A stretch of 22,851 bases of DNA from an uncultured Candidatus Saccharibacteria bacterium (lineage in GTDB: Bacteria > Patescibacteriota > Saccharimonadia > Saccharimonadales > Saccharimonadaceae). The stretch covers positions 1 through 22,851 of the forward strand of contig CALHWA010000034.1 in assembly GCA_938036845.1 (NCBI GenBank). Direction: 5' to 3'. The notes under the pieces were generated by a model. That model ran no database searches and was not told the origin of the DNA. It was given only the letters and a program-made list of their open reading frames with translations. Shown piece after piece: positions 1 through 7,227 of the stretch. Position 1 is the stretch's first letter, and every line of letters begins with the position of its first letter. The position numbers and the translations under genes were made by a program.

Positions 1-1
1 C

Positions 2-655
2 GAGAAAAAACCCGTCCTCTTCTTCTCGCTCGAGATGAGCAAGGAGCAGCTCACCGACCGCATGCTCGCTGATGCCAGTGGTGTGGATAGCTGGAATATC
101 CGCACTGGTAACCTCAGTGATGATGATTGGGCTAAGCTCTCCGAGGCAATGGGTGAGATGGCCGAAGCGCCAATCTTCATCGATGACACGCCAGGCCTAA
201 GCGTCCTCGAGATGCGCACCAAGGCACGGCGTGCCATGCACGACCAGCAGCTTGGGCTGGTGATCGTTGACTACCTGCAGCTGATGCAGGCCAATGGCAA
301 CCATAATGGCAACCGCGTTCAAGAGGTGAGCGAGATATCGCGCGGGCTCAAGCTGATTGCTCGTGAGCTCAATGTACCGGTCATTGCCCTAAGCCAGCTG
401 AGCCGCTCGGTGGAGTCGCGCACGCCGCCAGTGCCACAATTGGCCGACCTGCGTGAGTCAGGCTCGATTGAGCAGGACGCTGATATTGTCTCCTTCATCT
501 ACCGGCCAGGCTACTACGAGCCAGACAATCCTGAGTTCCAAAATATCACCGATCTCATCATCGCTAAGCACCGCAACGGCCCAGTGGGCAAAATCCAACT
601 CTACTTCCACCCCGAGCGGCTGCGCTTCATGAGCCTCGACAGGCGACATGATTGA
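2..655 (+). CDS. dnaB: Replicative DNA helicase DnaB, C-terminal part (5' end outside window)
   Basis: RecA-fold motor domain of the hexameric helicase that unwinds DNA at the replication fork. The frame is open from base 2, so the gene begins upstream of the window; the ATG at base 35 is internal, lying within the [10 protein letters not shown] motif typical of DnaB. Further family motifs follow: the Walker B strand [12 protein letters not shown], the [12 protein letters not shown] loop, the [13 protein letters not shown] segment and the RPGYY arginine-finger region, and then a short conserved end ([14 protein letters not shown]). The Walker A lysine is not in the window. The stop is TGA, evidence that UGA is not recoded. 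The last codons and the downstream spacer are present again at 1217-1264, left by a tandem duplication. Confidence 0.95.
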   Translation, partial: EKKPVLFFSLEMSKEQLTDRMLADASGVDSWNIRTGNLSDDDWAKLSEAMGEMAEAPIFIDDTPGLSVLEMRTKARRAMHDQQLGLVIVDYLQLMQANGNHNGNRVQEVSEISRGLKLIARELNVPVIALSQLSRSVESRTPPVPQLADLRESGSIEQDADIVSFIYRPGYYEPDNPEFQNITDLIIAKHRNGPVGKIQLYFHPERLRFMSLDRRHD

Positions 656-660
656 TGTTA

Positions 661-669
661 TGCTATAGT
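661..669 (+). promoter_or_regulatory. Extended -10 promoter (TGCTATAGT) for the first four-helix membrane gene
   Basis: TGn plus TATAGT, placed immediately after the dnaB stop codon. It is followed by a leader of about 20 nt with an AGGAG ribosome binding site at 681-685. The same nine bases recur at 1255-1263 in the duplicated unit. No convincing -35 box is seen. Confidence 0.5.
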
Positions 670-695
670 GTATTACACATAGGAGAACCGTAGCT

Positions 696-1208
696 ATGAC
701 AGCCCACACCACATCATCACGCGTACAATCGTCTTTTTCCTCATCATCCTGCCCACCACTGGTTCGCTGTGCGATGGTTGGTGGAGCACTTGGTTTCCTT
801 GGCACTGCTGTGTGGCTGATGTACCTTGGCTGGATGTTCGCAGTTTTTCTCTTTACACCATATTTTTTGTTACATATTAGCTTGATAACTCTTTTCTGGT
901 GGCTGAGTGTTATGCTTATTATCGAAGGAATTGCAATTATTCGTACATACGCCGGCCGTGGTAACCAGCGCTATCGCGAAGAGGGATTTTGGCTCGTCTT
1001 GGCACTGTTCTTTCCACTATTGATAGCCGGTGAGGCCGTCTATAATGCTTTGTCTGCGCAGCAAATTCATGTGTTTTCGTCGAGCCCACGGTTGTGTTTC
1101 TTCGGCATTATAGTAACTACTCTGAGTGCTGTGTGTATGTGGTATTCGATGGGATACTCAGCACTAATACACAGCAAAGCTGCGCGAAAAAGACTTTTAG
1201 GTTTTTAG
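696..1208 (+). CDS. Small four-helix membrane protein, paralogue 1 of 3
   Basis: Function not recognised. The 170-residue protein has a Ser/Thr-rich N-terminal tail of about 25 residues and then four hydrophobic segments (roughly residues 27-55, 60-85, 95-115 and 130-150). Conserved spots shared with the next gene are the segment LVRCAMVGGALG before helix 1, the loop with GNQRYREEGF between helices 2 and 3, and an aromatic WY near the end of helix 4. The start is supported by AGGAG ten bases upstream. The gene has its own promoter directly behind dnaB. The 5' third is nearly identical at DNA level to the gene at 1290, showing a recent local duplication, whereas the 3' part has diverged. Probably an inner-membrane protein; no catalytic motif is visible. 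Confidence 0.7.
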   Translation: MTAHTTSSRVQSSFSSSSCPPLVRCAMVGGALGFLGTAVWLMYLGWMFAVFLFTPYFLLHISLITLFWWLSVMLIIEGIAIIRTYAGRGNQRYREEGFWLVLALFFPLLIAGEAVYNALSAQQIHVFSSSPRLCFFGIIVTTLSAVCMWYSMGYSALIHSKAARKRLLGF

Positions 1209-1216
1209 ACATACCA

Positions 1217-1264
1217 CGCTTTATGAGCCTCGACAGGCGACATAATTAATGCTATGCTATAGTT
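1217..1264 (+). repeat. Duplicated dnaB tail and promoter (copy of 623-670)
   Basis: With an offset of 594 bases this stretch matches the last dnaB codons, stop region and promoter at 623-670, with only a handful of substitutions. The vestigial codons would read [10 protein letters not shown] followed by a stop, the same as the true dnaB end except for the last residue. It marks the left border of a tandem duplication of about 0.6 kb that contains the membrane gene at 696. Confidence 0.85.
1255..1263 (+). promoter_or_regulatory. Extended -10 promoter (TGCTATAGT), second copy
   Basis: Same nine bases and same spacing to the ribosome binding site as at 661-669, inside the duplicated unit. It would drive the gene at 1290. 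Confidence 0.5.
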
Positions 1265-1289
1265 ATGACACATAGGAGGACCCGCAGCA

Positions 1290-1829
1290 ATGGCAGCTCA
1301 CACGACATCATCACGCACACAACTCACTAAAGAATCGTCTTCACCTTCGCCGTCCTGCTCACCACTGGTTCGCTGCGCGATGGTTGGTGGAGCACTTGGC
1401 CTCCTTGGCACTGCTGGGTGGCTCATCTATCTTGGCTGGGCAGTAGCAGTCTCTGCCATTGGGCCGTTTGCGTTCCTGATTTGGATAGAGTATGTTGTCG
1501 TAGGTTTATTCTGGATACTCGGGATTGCCCTCATTATTGAGGCAATTGCGCTTATCCATACTTACACCCGTCACTCGGGGCAGCGCTACCACGAAGAAGG
1601 GTTTGGGCTCGGTGTTACACTGCTCTATCCACTGCTCGCAGGTGTCGAGATAGGGTACAAAGCACTCATACAGAGTCAATCACGGCAGGATATCATGGCA
1701 TTTGCCAATCCTCTCGCGGTACTGATGGGTATTATCATGATCACACTCGGCGCAATATACCTGTGGTATCAGTTGGGACGGTCAGCATCAATGCGGCAGG
1801 CGAGTAATGAGGCAGTGTCGCTCACATAA
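1290..1829 (+). CDS. Small four-helix membrane protein, paralogue 2 of 3
   Basis: Function not recognised. It is the duplicate of the gene at 696: the N-terminal tail (HTTSSR..., with a short insertion), the LVRCAMVGGALG segment and helix 1 are nearly the same, and the loop GQRYHEEGF matches GNQRYREEGF. Four hydrophobic segments are seen over 179 residues, and helix 4 ends in LWYQLG. The start is fixed by AGGAGGA at 1274-1280, nine bases upstream. The downstream two thirds differ more from paralogue 1 than the leader and first helix do, so either selection or partial gene conversion has kept the 5' end similar. Confidence 0.7.
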   Translation: MAAHTTSSRTQLTKESSSPSPSCSPLVRCAMVGGALGLLGTAGWLIYLGWAVAVSAIGPFAFLIWIEYVVVGLFWILGIALIIEAIALIHTYTRHSGQRYHEEGFGLGVTLLYPLLAGVEIGYKALIQSQSRQDIMAFANPLAVLMGIIMITLGAIYLWYQLGRSASMRQASNEAVSLT

Positions 1830-1871
1830 TGCTATTGTGTGGTATCGAGTGGATGCACCTATTATAGAACT

Positions 1872-1880
1872 TGCTATAAT
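1872..1880 (+). promoter_or_regulatory. Extended -10 promoter (TGCTATAAT) for third paralogue
   Basis: A consensus TATAAT at 1875-1880 preceded by TGC. The mRNA would start near 1887 and carry a leader of about 35 nt with AAAGGAGG at 1907-1914. Confidence 0.6.
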
Positions 1881-1924
1881 ATACCCACAAACACCTTTAG
1901 CACAACAAAGGAGGCTCTATGGCC

Positions 1925-2413
1925 ATGGCTCAAGCAACAACCGTGACAGCTCAGACGATTCAAGCCACGCCGCGCAGAATCATCGAGCGGCTTTCTATCA
2001 TTCTTGTCTGCTGCGGTACTATCCTTAGTGGCATCTTTTTCGCCTTTGTTGAAGCGATGGCTATTTACCGCGCGTCGACTGGCTTTGAGGGGACGCAGCC
2101 ACAAGAGTATATCACCATGTTCATCATGCTTGCCTATACAATCAACCTTGTTGTGCAAGCTGTCTATGTCATTATTCGCACGTTGCGTTCAGCGATTGCG
2201 CCGTACCGTCAGCAAGCAGCAGCGTTTGTGGCCATCCTTGGTTATTTTGTCGCATTGGCTGCCGCACATCTCTATCACCACTATTTTGTTCAAGATGGGT
2301 TCGGCCCACACACCTTCCTCCAGACGACGGCTGGTGCTGCTCTTGGCCTCGCTATCTCTGGTCTTGGCTCACTTTATCTGTGGTATGTGTTACTACGAAC
2401 ACGCAAAGGGTAG
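1925..2413 (+). CDS. Small four-helix membrane protein, paralogue 3 of 3
   Basis: Function not recognised. The 162-residue protein has a Thr/Gln-rich N-terminal tail and four hydrophobic segments, ending in GLGSLYLWYVLLR, which mirrors the C-terminal helix of the two upstream proteins (TLGAIYLWYQLGR in paralogue 2). It lacks the REEGF loop and is the most distant of the three. Two in-frame ATGs exist, at 1919 and 1925. I prefer 1925 because it lies ten bases from AAAGGAGG, as in the paralogues, and because M-A-Q-A-T-T then aligns with M-A-A-H-T-T. It has its own promoter, so the three genes are separate units rather than one operon. Confidence 0.65.
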   Translation: MAQATTVTAQTIQATPRRIIERLSIILVCCGTILSGIFFAFVEAMAIYRASTGFEGTQPQEYITMFIMLAYTINLVVQAVYVIIRTLRSAIAPYRQQAAAFVAILGYFVALAAAHLYHHYFVQDGFGPHTFLQTTAGAALGLAISGLGSLYLWYVLLRTRKG

Positions 2414-2424
2414 GCGGTTCGCTC

Positions 2425-2453
2425 TTGAGCACCCCCGCAAACTCGGGTATAAT
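2425..2453 (+). promoter_or_regulatory. Promoter for GT39-like gene (leaderless)
   Basis: TTGAGC at 2425-2430, a 17-base spacer and a perfect TATAAT at 2448-2453. The ATG at 2462 is eight bases past the -10 box, where transcription should begin, so the mRNA has essentially no leader. Confidence 0.7.
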
Positions 2454-2461
2454 AGGGCAAT

Positions 2462-3922
2462 ATGGCAAAGCAAGTTGTCGACTACCATTTGTACCGCTGG
2501 CGGTATGGCCTCGGCTATGGCTTTGTAGTGGTAGCAATTATTGCGGCAGTTGTGCTGGCGGGGCTGTTTATCCCTGGCGAGTTGCGGCAAGGTGAGCTCG
2601 ATAGCGCGCTGCAAAGCAGCCAATTATCCTTCCAAAATCTTACTCCCGCTATGGTTATCAATGCGCCGTATCATGGCTTGCAAAAATTAAGCTTTGCAGT
2701 GCTCGGCGTGACACCGCTGTCGATTAAGTTGCCATCTATGGTAATCGCCCTAATGACAGCGCTTGGGCTACTTCTTCTATTTCGCTTCTGGTTTTCGCGG
2801 AACATTGCGCTTATTACAACGATCCTCGTGACGATGACGGCGCAGTTTCTTTTCTTGGCGCAAGATGGCACGCCAGCTATACTCTTTAGCTGCCTCACTG
2901 TGTGGCTGCTCTATGCTGCAACGCGCGCCATCCGAACGAAGAAGTTTCTCTCCACTCTCTGGAAAGTGACGGCCTGTGTACTGGCGGCACTCCTGCTGTA
3001 TGCGCCACTTGGTATCTATGTCGTTGTTGCCCTTGGAGTTCTGGGGGTGTCTCATCCGCACGCTCGTTATACAATTCTGCGCGTGCAGCGCAGCCGTCTT
3101 GCTCTGGCAGCCGTCATTGGCCTCGTGGCGATGCTGCCCCTTATCTACGCAAGTATCACTAACCATGATGTACTCAAGCAGCTCTTTGGCTTGCCGCTCG
3201 AATCAGTCAATGTGGGGGCAAATCTTCGCCACCTTGGTACGACGCTCTTTGGGCTCTTTACGTCAAACAAATCGTACCTCGTGCAACCATTGTACTCGGT
3301 CGGTATGATTCTAATTATGCTGATTGGTCTTGCCTCGCTCCTGAGCCACTACTACACAGCTCGCAGCTATGCAGCGCTCCTGGTGGGATTGCCGTTACTG
3401 GGCGTAGTGATTATCAATCCACAGCTGGTAACCTCACTCTTTCCGGTGGTGGCGATCATTATTGCATTTGGCGTGGCATGGCTGATTAACCACTGGTACC
3501 AGATGTTTCCACGCAATCCATATGCTCGGGTGGCTGGGTTACTCCCTATGACGCTCCTGATTGGCGGGCTCACCCTTACTGGTATTGGGCGCTATGCCGA
3601 GACGTATCGCTATAATCCAGATGTTCTTGCTCACTACTCGAGCGACGTCAAGCTTCTTAACGACCAACTCCAGGGCGACAATGTGCGCGTCGATCGCCCT
3701 ATGACGCTTGCCGTGACCGAGACGGAGCGACCAATGTATGAAATGATTGCTCGCTATAATGACCGATTGCGCATTGTTACCGCTGTGCCCGAGCAGCAAA
3801 CTGTCTTTACTGCAACGCGCGCCTACCGTCAGCAACATCGTGACCTAACACGCCCAGCGCATATTATCACCAATGCACGTGCACACGACAGCAACCGGTT
3901 TTATCAGTACGAGCCACTATAG
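2462..3922 (+). CDS. Putative GT39-family (PMT/ArnT-like) membrane glycosyltransferase
   Basis: A polytopic membrane protein of 486 residues with about 10-11 hydrophobic segments. The region around residues 75-140 (L-x2-AVLGVTPLSIKLPS, then an alternating helix pattern ending near the QDG-x-P motif) has the layout of C-type, polyprenyl-phosphate-sugar-dependent glycosyltransferases such as GT39/ArnT. These transfer a sugar from a lipid carrier on the outer face of the membrane. The usual acidic motif in the first outer loop is weak here (GELDSA near residue 45), so donor and acceptor cannot be predicted. The last 100 residues form a soluble tail with no recognised domain. The start is decided by the promoter, whose -10 box lies eight bases before the ATG. 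The gene converges with the methyltransferase on the other strand. Confidence 0.6.
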   Translation: MAKQVVDYHLYRWRYGLGYGFVVVAIIAAVVLAGLFIPGELRQGELDSALQSSQLSFQNLTPAMVINAPYHGLQKLSFAVLGVTPLSIKLPSMVIALMTALGLLLLFRFWFSRNIALITTILVTMTAQFLFLAQDGTPAILFSCLTVWLLYAATRAIRTKKFLSTLWKVTACVLAALLLYAPLGIYVVVALGVLGVSHPHARYTILRVQRSRLALAAVIGLVAMLPLIYASITNHDVLKQLFGLPLESVNVGANLRHLGTTLFGLFTSNKSYLVQPLYSVGMILIMLIGLASLLSHYYTARSYAALLVGLPLLGVVIINPQLVTSLFPVVAIIIAFGVAWLINHWYQMFPRNPYARVAGLLPMTLLIGGLTLTGIGRYAETYRYNPDVLAHYSSDVKLLNDQLQGDNVRVDRPMTLAVTETERPMYEMIARYNDRLRIVTAVPEQQTVFTATRAYRQQHRDLTRPAHIITNARAHDSNRFYQYEPL

Positions 3923-3985
3923 GTGTCGTAGGGTGTTTGCCGGTAGACTACTCACCCTGGTTTAGAAGGTTTATTATTATTTCAT

Positions 3986-4711
3986 CTACATTGCTTGATA
4001 GAGCTGCACCCACTGCCTAGGCTGGAGTTCTGATGGCTTACGCTCAGGGTTGATGCCAAGCTGGGCGCGCGGCAGGGCAGCAAAGCGCCGCGGCTCAGCA
4101 TAATGCTGCGCGACAAATTGGCTGTACGCTGCCTGCTGATTGCGGGGCAGCCAGGGCTCGGTGCGCGGCAAGAGCTCAAGCAATACTGTATCGACGGCAG
4201 GTGGTGGTGTGAAATCTGTCCGGCGCAGGCGGTAGCGGATCCGCGCCTGCCACCACGGTGCCAGCTGAGCGCCCAGTGCCGCCGTAAAGTGGCGATCGCT
4301 CGGCACAAGCTTCGACGCAAACTGGCGCTGGACGATGAGATAGATCGCCTGTGGCGAGGTGGAAGCAGTGGTAAGCATCCGCACGATATCGGCACTGAGC
4401 GCAAAGGGGATATTAGCAAATACTTTATATGGCTCAGTAGGGAGGGTAAGCTGGCGGATATCGGCCGCGATGATGCGGACATGTGGCACGGCTGCGGTAT
4501 GCCTGCGCAAAGCATCGAGCGCACGTGGTTCATTCTCAACCGCTACTACCTGCTGGCAGCGCCGCGCTAAGGCGCTTGTAATGACGCCGCTACCTGCCCC
4601 GAGGTCATAAACCGTATCGCGCCGGCGGATAGTACTGTGGCCCAATAAGATAGCCGCCACGCGGGGGCTACGCAAAAAATGTTGGCCATGGCTGGCAATG
4701 CGTCGTTTCAT
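3986..4711 (-). CDS. rRNA adenine N6-dimethyltransferase, Erm/KsgA family (Erm-like motifs)
   Basis: SAM-dependent methylation of adenine in rRNA: 23S A2058 for Erm, two adjacent 16S adenines for KsgA/RsmA. Motifs in order: GQHFLRS (9-15); the SAM loop DLGAGSG (36-42); E59 at the end of strand 2, which binds ribose; D84 of the AAD motif; and the catalytic N-I-P-F at 100-103. KsgA proteins usually have NLPY at this last position, while actinobacterial-type Erm proteins have NIPF or NIPY. The length of 241 residues is also closer to Erm than to KsgA (about 270). This could mean macrolide/lincosamide resistance, or it could be a short divergent RsmA; the rest of the genome would tell. The mRNA is leaderless and divergent from the phosphoketolase-like gene. 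Confidence 0.8.
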   Translation of the reverse strand: MKRRIASHGQHFLRSPRVAAILLGHSTIRRRDTVYDLGAGSGVITSALARRCQQVVAVENEPRALDALRRHTAAVPHVRIIAADIRQLTLPTEPYKVFANIPFALSADIVRMLTTASTSPQAIYLIVQRQFASKLVPSDRHFTAALGAQLAPWWQARIRYRLRRTDFTPPPAVDTVLLELLPRTEPWLPRNQQAAYSQFVAQHYAEPRRFAALPRAQLGINPERKPSELQPRQWVQLYQAM

Positions 4712-4717
4712 ACTGTT

Positions 4718-4726
4718 AGTGTAGCA
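4718..4726 (-). promoter_or_regulatory. Extended -10 (TGCTACACT) of the methyltransferase gene
   Basis: Read on the minus strand, TACACT ends six bases before the ATG at 4711 and is preceded by TGC. A weak TTACGA lies 17 bases further upstream. The arrangement predicts a leaderless mRNA. Confidence 0.6.
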
Positions 4727-4794
4727 GACCGACCTATGCGTCGTAAACGCGCATAATCTCGCCTCGGCCTATTCCGTCAGCAAGCACAAGCGTG

Positions 4795-4800
4795 TATACT
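4795..4800 (+). promoter_or_regulatory. -10 box (TATACT) of the phosphoketolase-like gene
   Basis: TATACT ends seven bases before the ATG at 4808, so transcription should begin at or next to the start codon. A poor TTCCGT lies 17 bases upstream. It is divergent from the methyltransferase promoter at 4718. Confidence 0.6.
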
Positions 4801-4807
4801 AGAAGCA

Positions 4808-7162
4808 ATGGATACGAATGGTGGGATGACGATGCGCTATCGGCAAGCGGCCTATTATACTGTGCTAGCACAGCGTGCACTCTGGCGCACACTGCCAGCT
4901 GGTCAGCCGTTACAGCCAAGCGATATAAAGCAGCTTTACTCGGATGAGCTCCGGGCAGCGCTTGCGGCAGACTTCGCGCTGAGCTTTAGCTTGGCTCAAA
5001 TTGCGGAGTATACCCAGTCAGATGGCGCAACGCCGCTGATTATTACCGATCGCGAGCGATGGGCGGCAGCACGCGCTCATGCGCTCGTCTATGATATGTT
5101 ACAACCTGGCTGCAATATTGCTCGCTCACAAGCGGGGATTGATGCGCTCTGCGCGTTAACACACGACCCGCAAACCTCACTATCTAGCACAATACACCTC
5201 TGTGACGCTCGTCTTGGTGGTGCACTCGCTCAGGCAAGCGGCAGGGTACTTGGCCAGCCAGAGCAAATAATCTACTGTTTGATCGATAGCGCGGTTGCCC
5301 AAGACGATATCCCGTGGCACCTAGCGAAGCTCCTCAGTCCAGCGACTGACGGCACGATTATCCCGATCATCCAGCTACGGCCCAGGACGCTGCTCGCTAC
5401 GCTTTCCACCTACGAGCTACTTGCGCTTTTTATTGGTTATGGGTATGAGCCACGAATCGTTGACTGTACCACAGCCGACCCGCGCCAGCCAGATGCAGAC
5501 TACACTGCTGCGCTCGCGTGGGCAACTGAGCGCACTGCTGCTTTACGCCAGCCAGCCCAGCCACGCCCGCACAAAGCCCGTCGACCACTGTTGCTTGTGC
5601 GTACTCCAGAACAGCTTGAGACGTTACTCGCTGAGCACAAAGCACAAGAGGACTCACTCGCTCCGGCCGAGCATGATAGTGGCGATGTGCGGCCATCAAG
5701 CATTGCCCGGGCACAGGCAGCGCTTGCTCACCGCAAAGCAGATGGTGCTGACTCAAGCCGAGCAGGCACGCAGGCATGGCTTACTCAGGTGCTTGCGTGG
5801 TGTGAGCCAGAGAATCTGTTTGACGCAGCAGGCAATCTTACCTTCGCCGAGACGAAGGCTCTGCCACACACGGCTGCAGCCCATGCCGATAATGACTCTT
5901 CCTTAGGTACAGCTCAGCTCACCGCTACGCAGCCCGCCCTGTCGGCCACGCGACTACGCCGGCCGGCTATTGAGCCCTATGCGGTCGTTGCGACGCCACC
6001 CGGCACGCAGCGCAGCAATACGCTTTCTAGTGCTAGCTCGTATCTGGCCGATCTTGCCAAGGATGCGGCGTCAGATAGCTTTCGGCTGTTTATAAGTCCG
6101 TCGCTGCAGAGCGGTACACTCGCTCAGCGTTTCACATCGAGCCCGCGAGCCTGGCAGTGGGGGAATCAGCCTAGTGCAGCACCACACGCGCCAGACGGCC
6201 ACACAATGAGCTACCCAGCAGCAGGTGCGCTACGTGGTATGCAGCTTGGCTATCTGGAGCAGGGGAGGCAAAGCGTCTTCGTTGGAGCGTCCCTGCATGA
6301 AGACATGAGCGCGGCAAGTCGCTCGTATACCGCAGCTCTATCGAGCCAGCCAAGCAGCGCGCCGCTACCGAGCCTCAACACCATCCTCTCGCACCAGAGT
6401 GCCGAGCAGATAACCAATGCGCTTGATCAGCGAGACGCCCCCACAACGGTCTACTTCCCAGCCGATAGCAACTGCGCGGTGGTGACGCTCGATATGATGC
6501 TGTCGAGCACGCAGGTGATCAATATATTGCATGCCAGCGATACCACGCAGCTTACCTGGCTCACCACTAAGGCGGCTCGAGCTCAGATGCACGCAGGTCT
6601 TGCTACGTGGAACTTCGCCAGCCACACCAGCCCAGATATTGTACTTGCCGCGTGTGGCGACGTCGCTACCACAGAGGTACTGGCCGCTATTGAGCTCATC
6701 GCGCATTCTTGTCCAGCTGCCCGGGTACGCTGCGTCAATATCTCGAGCCTCACGCCACGTGGCTTTGGCACGCTCGCTCAACCTGTCTCGCAGCGAACGC
6801 TCGCGCGCACGGTGACGACAACCAAACCGGTGATTATCGCCTACCCGGGCGAAGAACGCTCTCTCACGGCAACGCTCTTTGCCTATGGAGTCGATGGTCG
6901 GCAGTTTGCTATCCATAGCTTCGGCCTGGCACCGCGCGGCGACACGCTCATGACGAGCCTCATTAACCAGCAGGCTAGCCGCTATGATCTTGCCATTGCC
7001 GCCGCAACGTGCCTTAGCGCAACAGGCGTTATCTCTCCAGACGATGCCCAGCGTCTCGCGGGGCACTGCCACGCAGCGATTGAGCAGTGCCTCGCCCACG
7101 CACGCGAGCACCACACCGACCACCCGATGGTCACCACTTGGCAGTGGCAGCAAGGCCATTAG
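4808..7162 (+). CDS. Degenerate phosphoketolase homologue (probable pseudoenzyme)
   Basis: Collinear over all 784 residues with bifunctional xylulose-5-phosphate/fructose-6-phosphate phosphoketolase, which normally cleaves ketose phosphates to acetyl phosphate with thiamine diphosphate (ThDP). The family is clear from segments such as GYGYEP (210-215), WCEPENLFDAAGNL (331-344), FRLFISP (425-431), TWLTTKAARA (583-592), PDIVLAACGDVATTEVLAA (609-627) and the DHP...W end. Catalytic parts have gone. The GPGHGGP loop is replaced by TDRERWA (80-86), the ThDP/Mg motif GDGEAETGP by IDSAVAQDD (159-167), HLNGYKI by QLRPRTL (189-195), the activating SEH by PAA (470-472), and the SHxWRQDHNGFSHQDPG loop by a short unrelated one (528-540). 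One His, in STIH (130), seems kept. The frame is intact and at full family length, so this is a maintained protein rather than a decayed gene. A regulatory or scaffold role is inference. Confidence 0.85.
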   Translation: MDTNGGMTMRYRQAAYYTVLAQRALWRTLPAGQPLQPSDIKQLYSDELRAALAADFALSFSLAQIAEYTQSDGATPLIITDRERWAAARAHALVYDMLQPGCNIARSQAGIDALCALTHDPQTSLSSTIHLCDARLGGALAQASGRVLGQPEQIIYCLIDSAVAQDDIPWHLAKLLSPATDGTIIPIIQLRPRTLLATLSTYELLALFIGYGYEPRIVDCTTADPRQPDADYTAALAWATERTAALRQPAQPRPHKARRPLLLVRTPEQLETLLAEHKAQEDSLAPAEHDSGDVRPSSIARAQAALAHRKADGADSSRAGTQAWLTQVLAWCEPENLFDAAGNLTFAETKALPHTAAAHADNDSSLGTAQLTATQPALSATRLRRPAIEPYAVVATPPGTQRSNTLSSASSYLADLAKDAASDSFRLFISPSLQSGTLAQRFTSSPRAWQWGNQPSAAPHAPDGHTMSYPAAGALRGMQLGYLEQGRQSVFVGASLHEDMSAASRSYTAALSSQPSSAPLPSLNTILSHQSAEQITNALDQRDAPTTVYFPADSNCAVVTLDMMLSSTQVINILHASDTTQLTWLTTKAARAQMHAGLATWNFASHTSPDIVLAACGDVATTEVLAAIELIAHSCPAARVRCVNISSLTPRGFGTLAQPVSQRTLARTVTTTKPVIIAYPGEERSLTATLFAYGVDGRQFAIHSFGLAPRGDTLMTSLINQQASRYDLAIAAATCLSATGVISPDDAQRLAGHCHAAIEQCLAHAREHHTDHPMVTTWQWQQGH

Positions 7163-7210
7163 AGGAACTCTACGTAACGCCCATCGATACCGCCATCACC
7201 TCGCGACACA

Positions 7211-7219
7211 TGGTATACT
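7211..7219 (+). promoter_or_regulatory. Extended -10 (TGGTATACT) of the RNA methyltransferase gene
   Basis: TATACT at 7214-7219 with TGG before it. The ATG at 7228 is eight bases downstream, giving a leaderless mRNA. No good -35 box is visible. Confidence 0.6.
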
Positions 7220-7227
7220 AGACTATA

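Noticed and set aside
6365..7159. Long minus-strand frame of 264 codons
   Set aside because: It lies entirely opposite the phosphoketolase homologue, whose sequence is clearly protein-like over the same span; it is a shadow of a GC-rich codon pattern.
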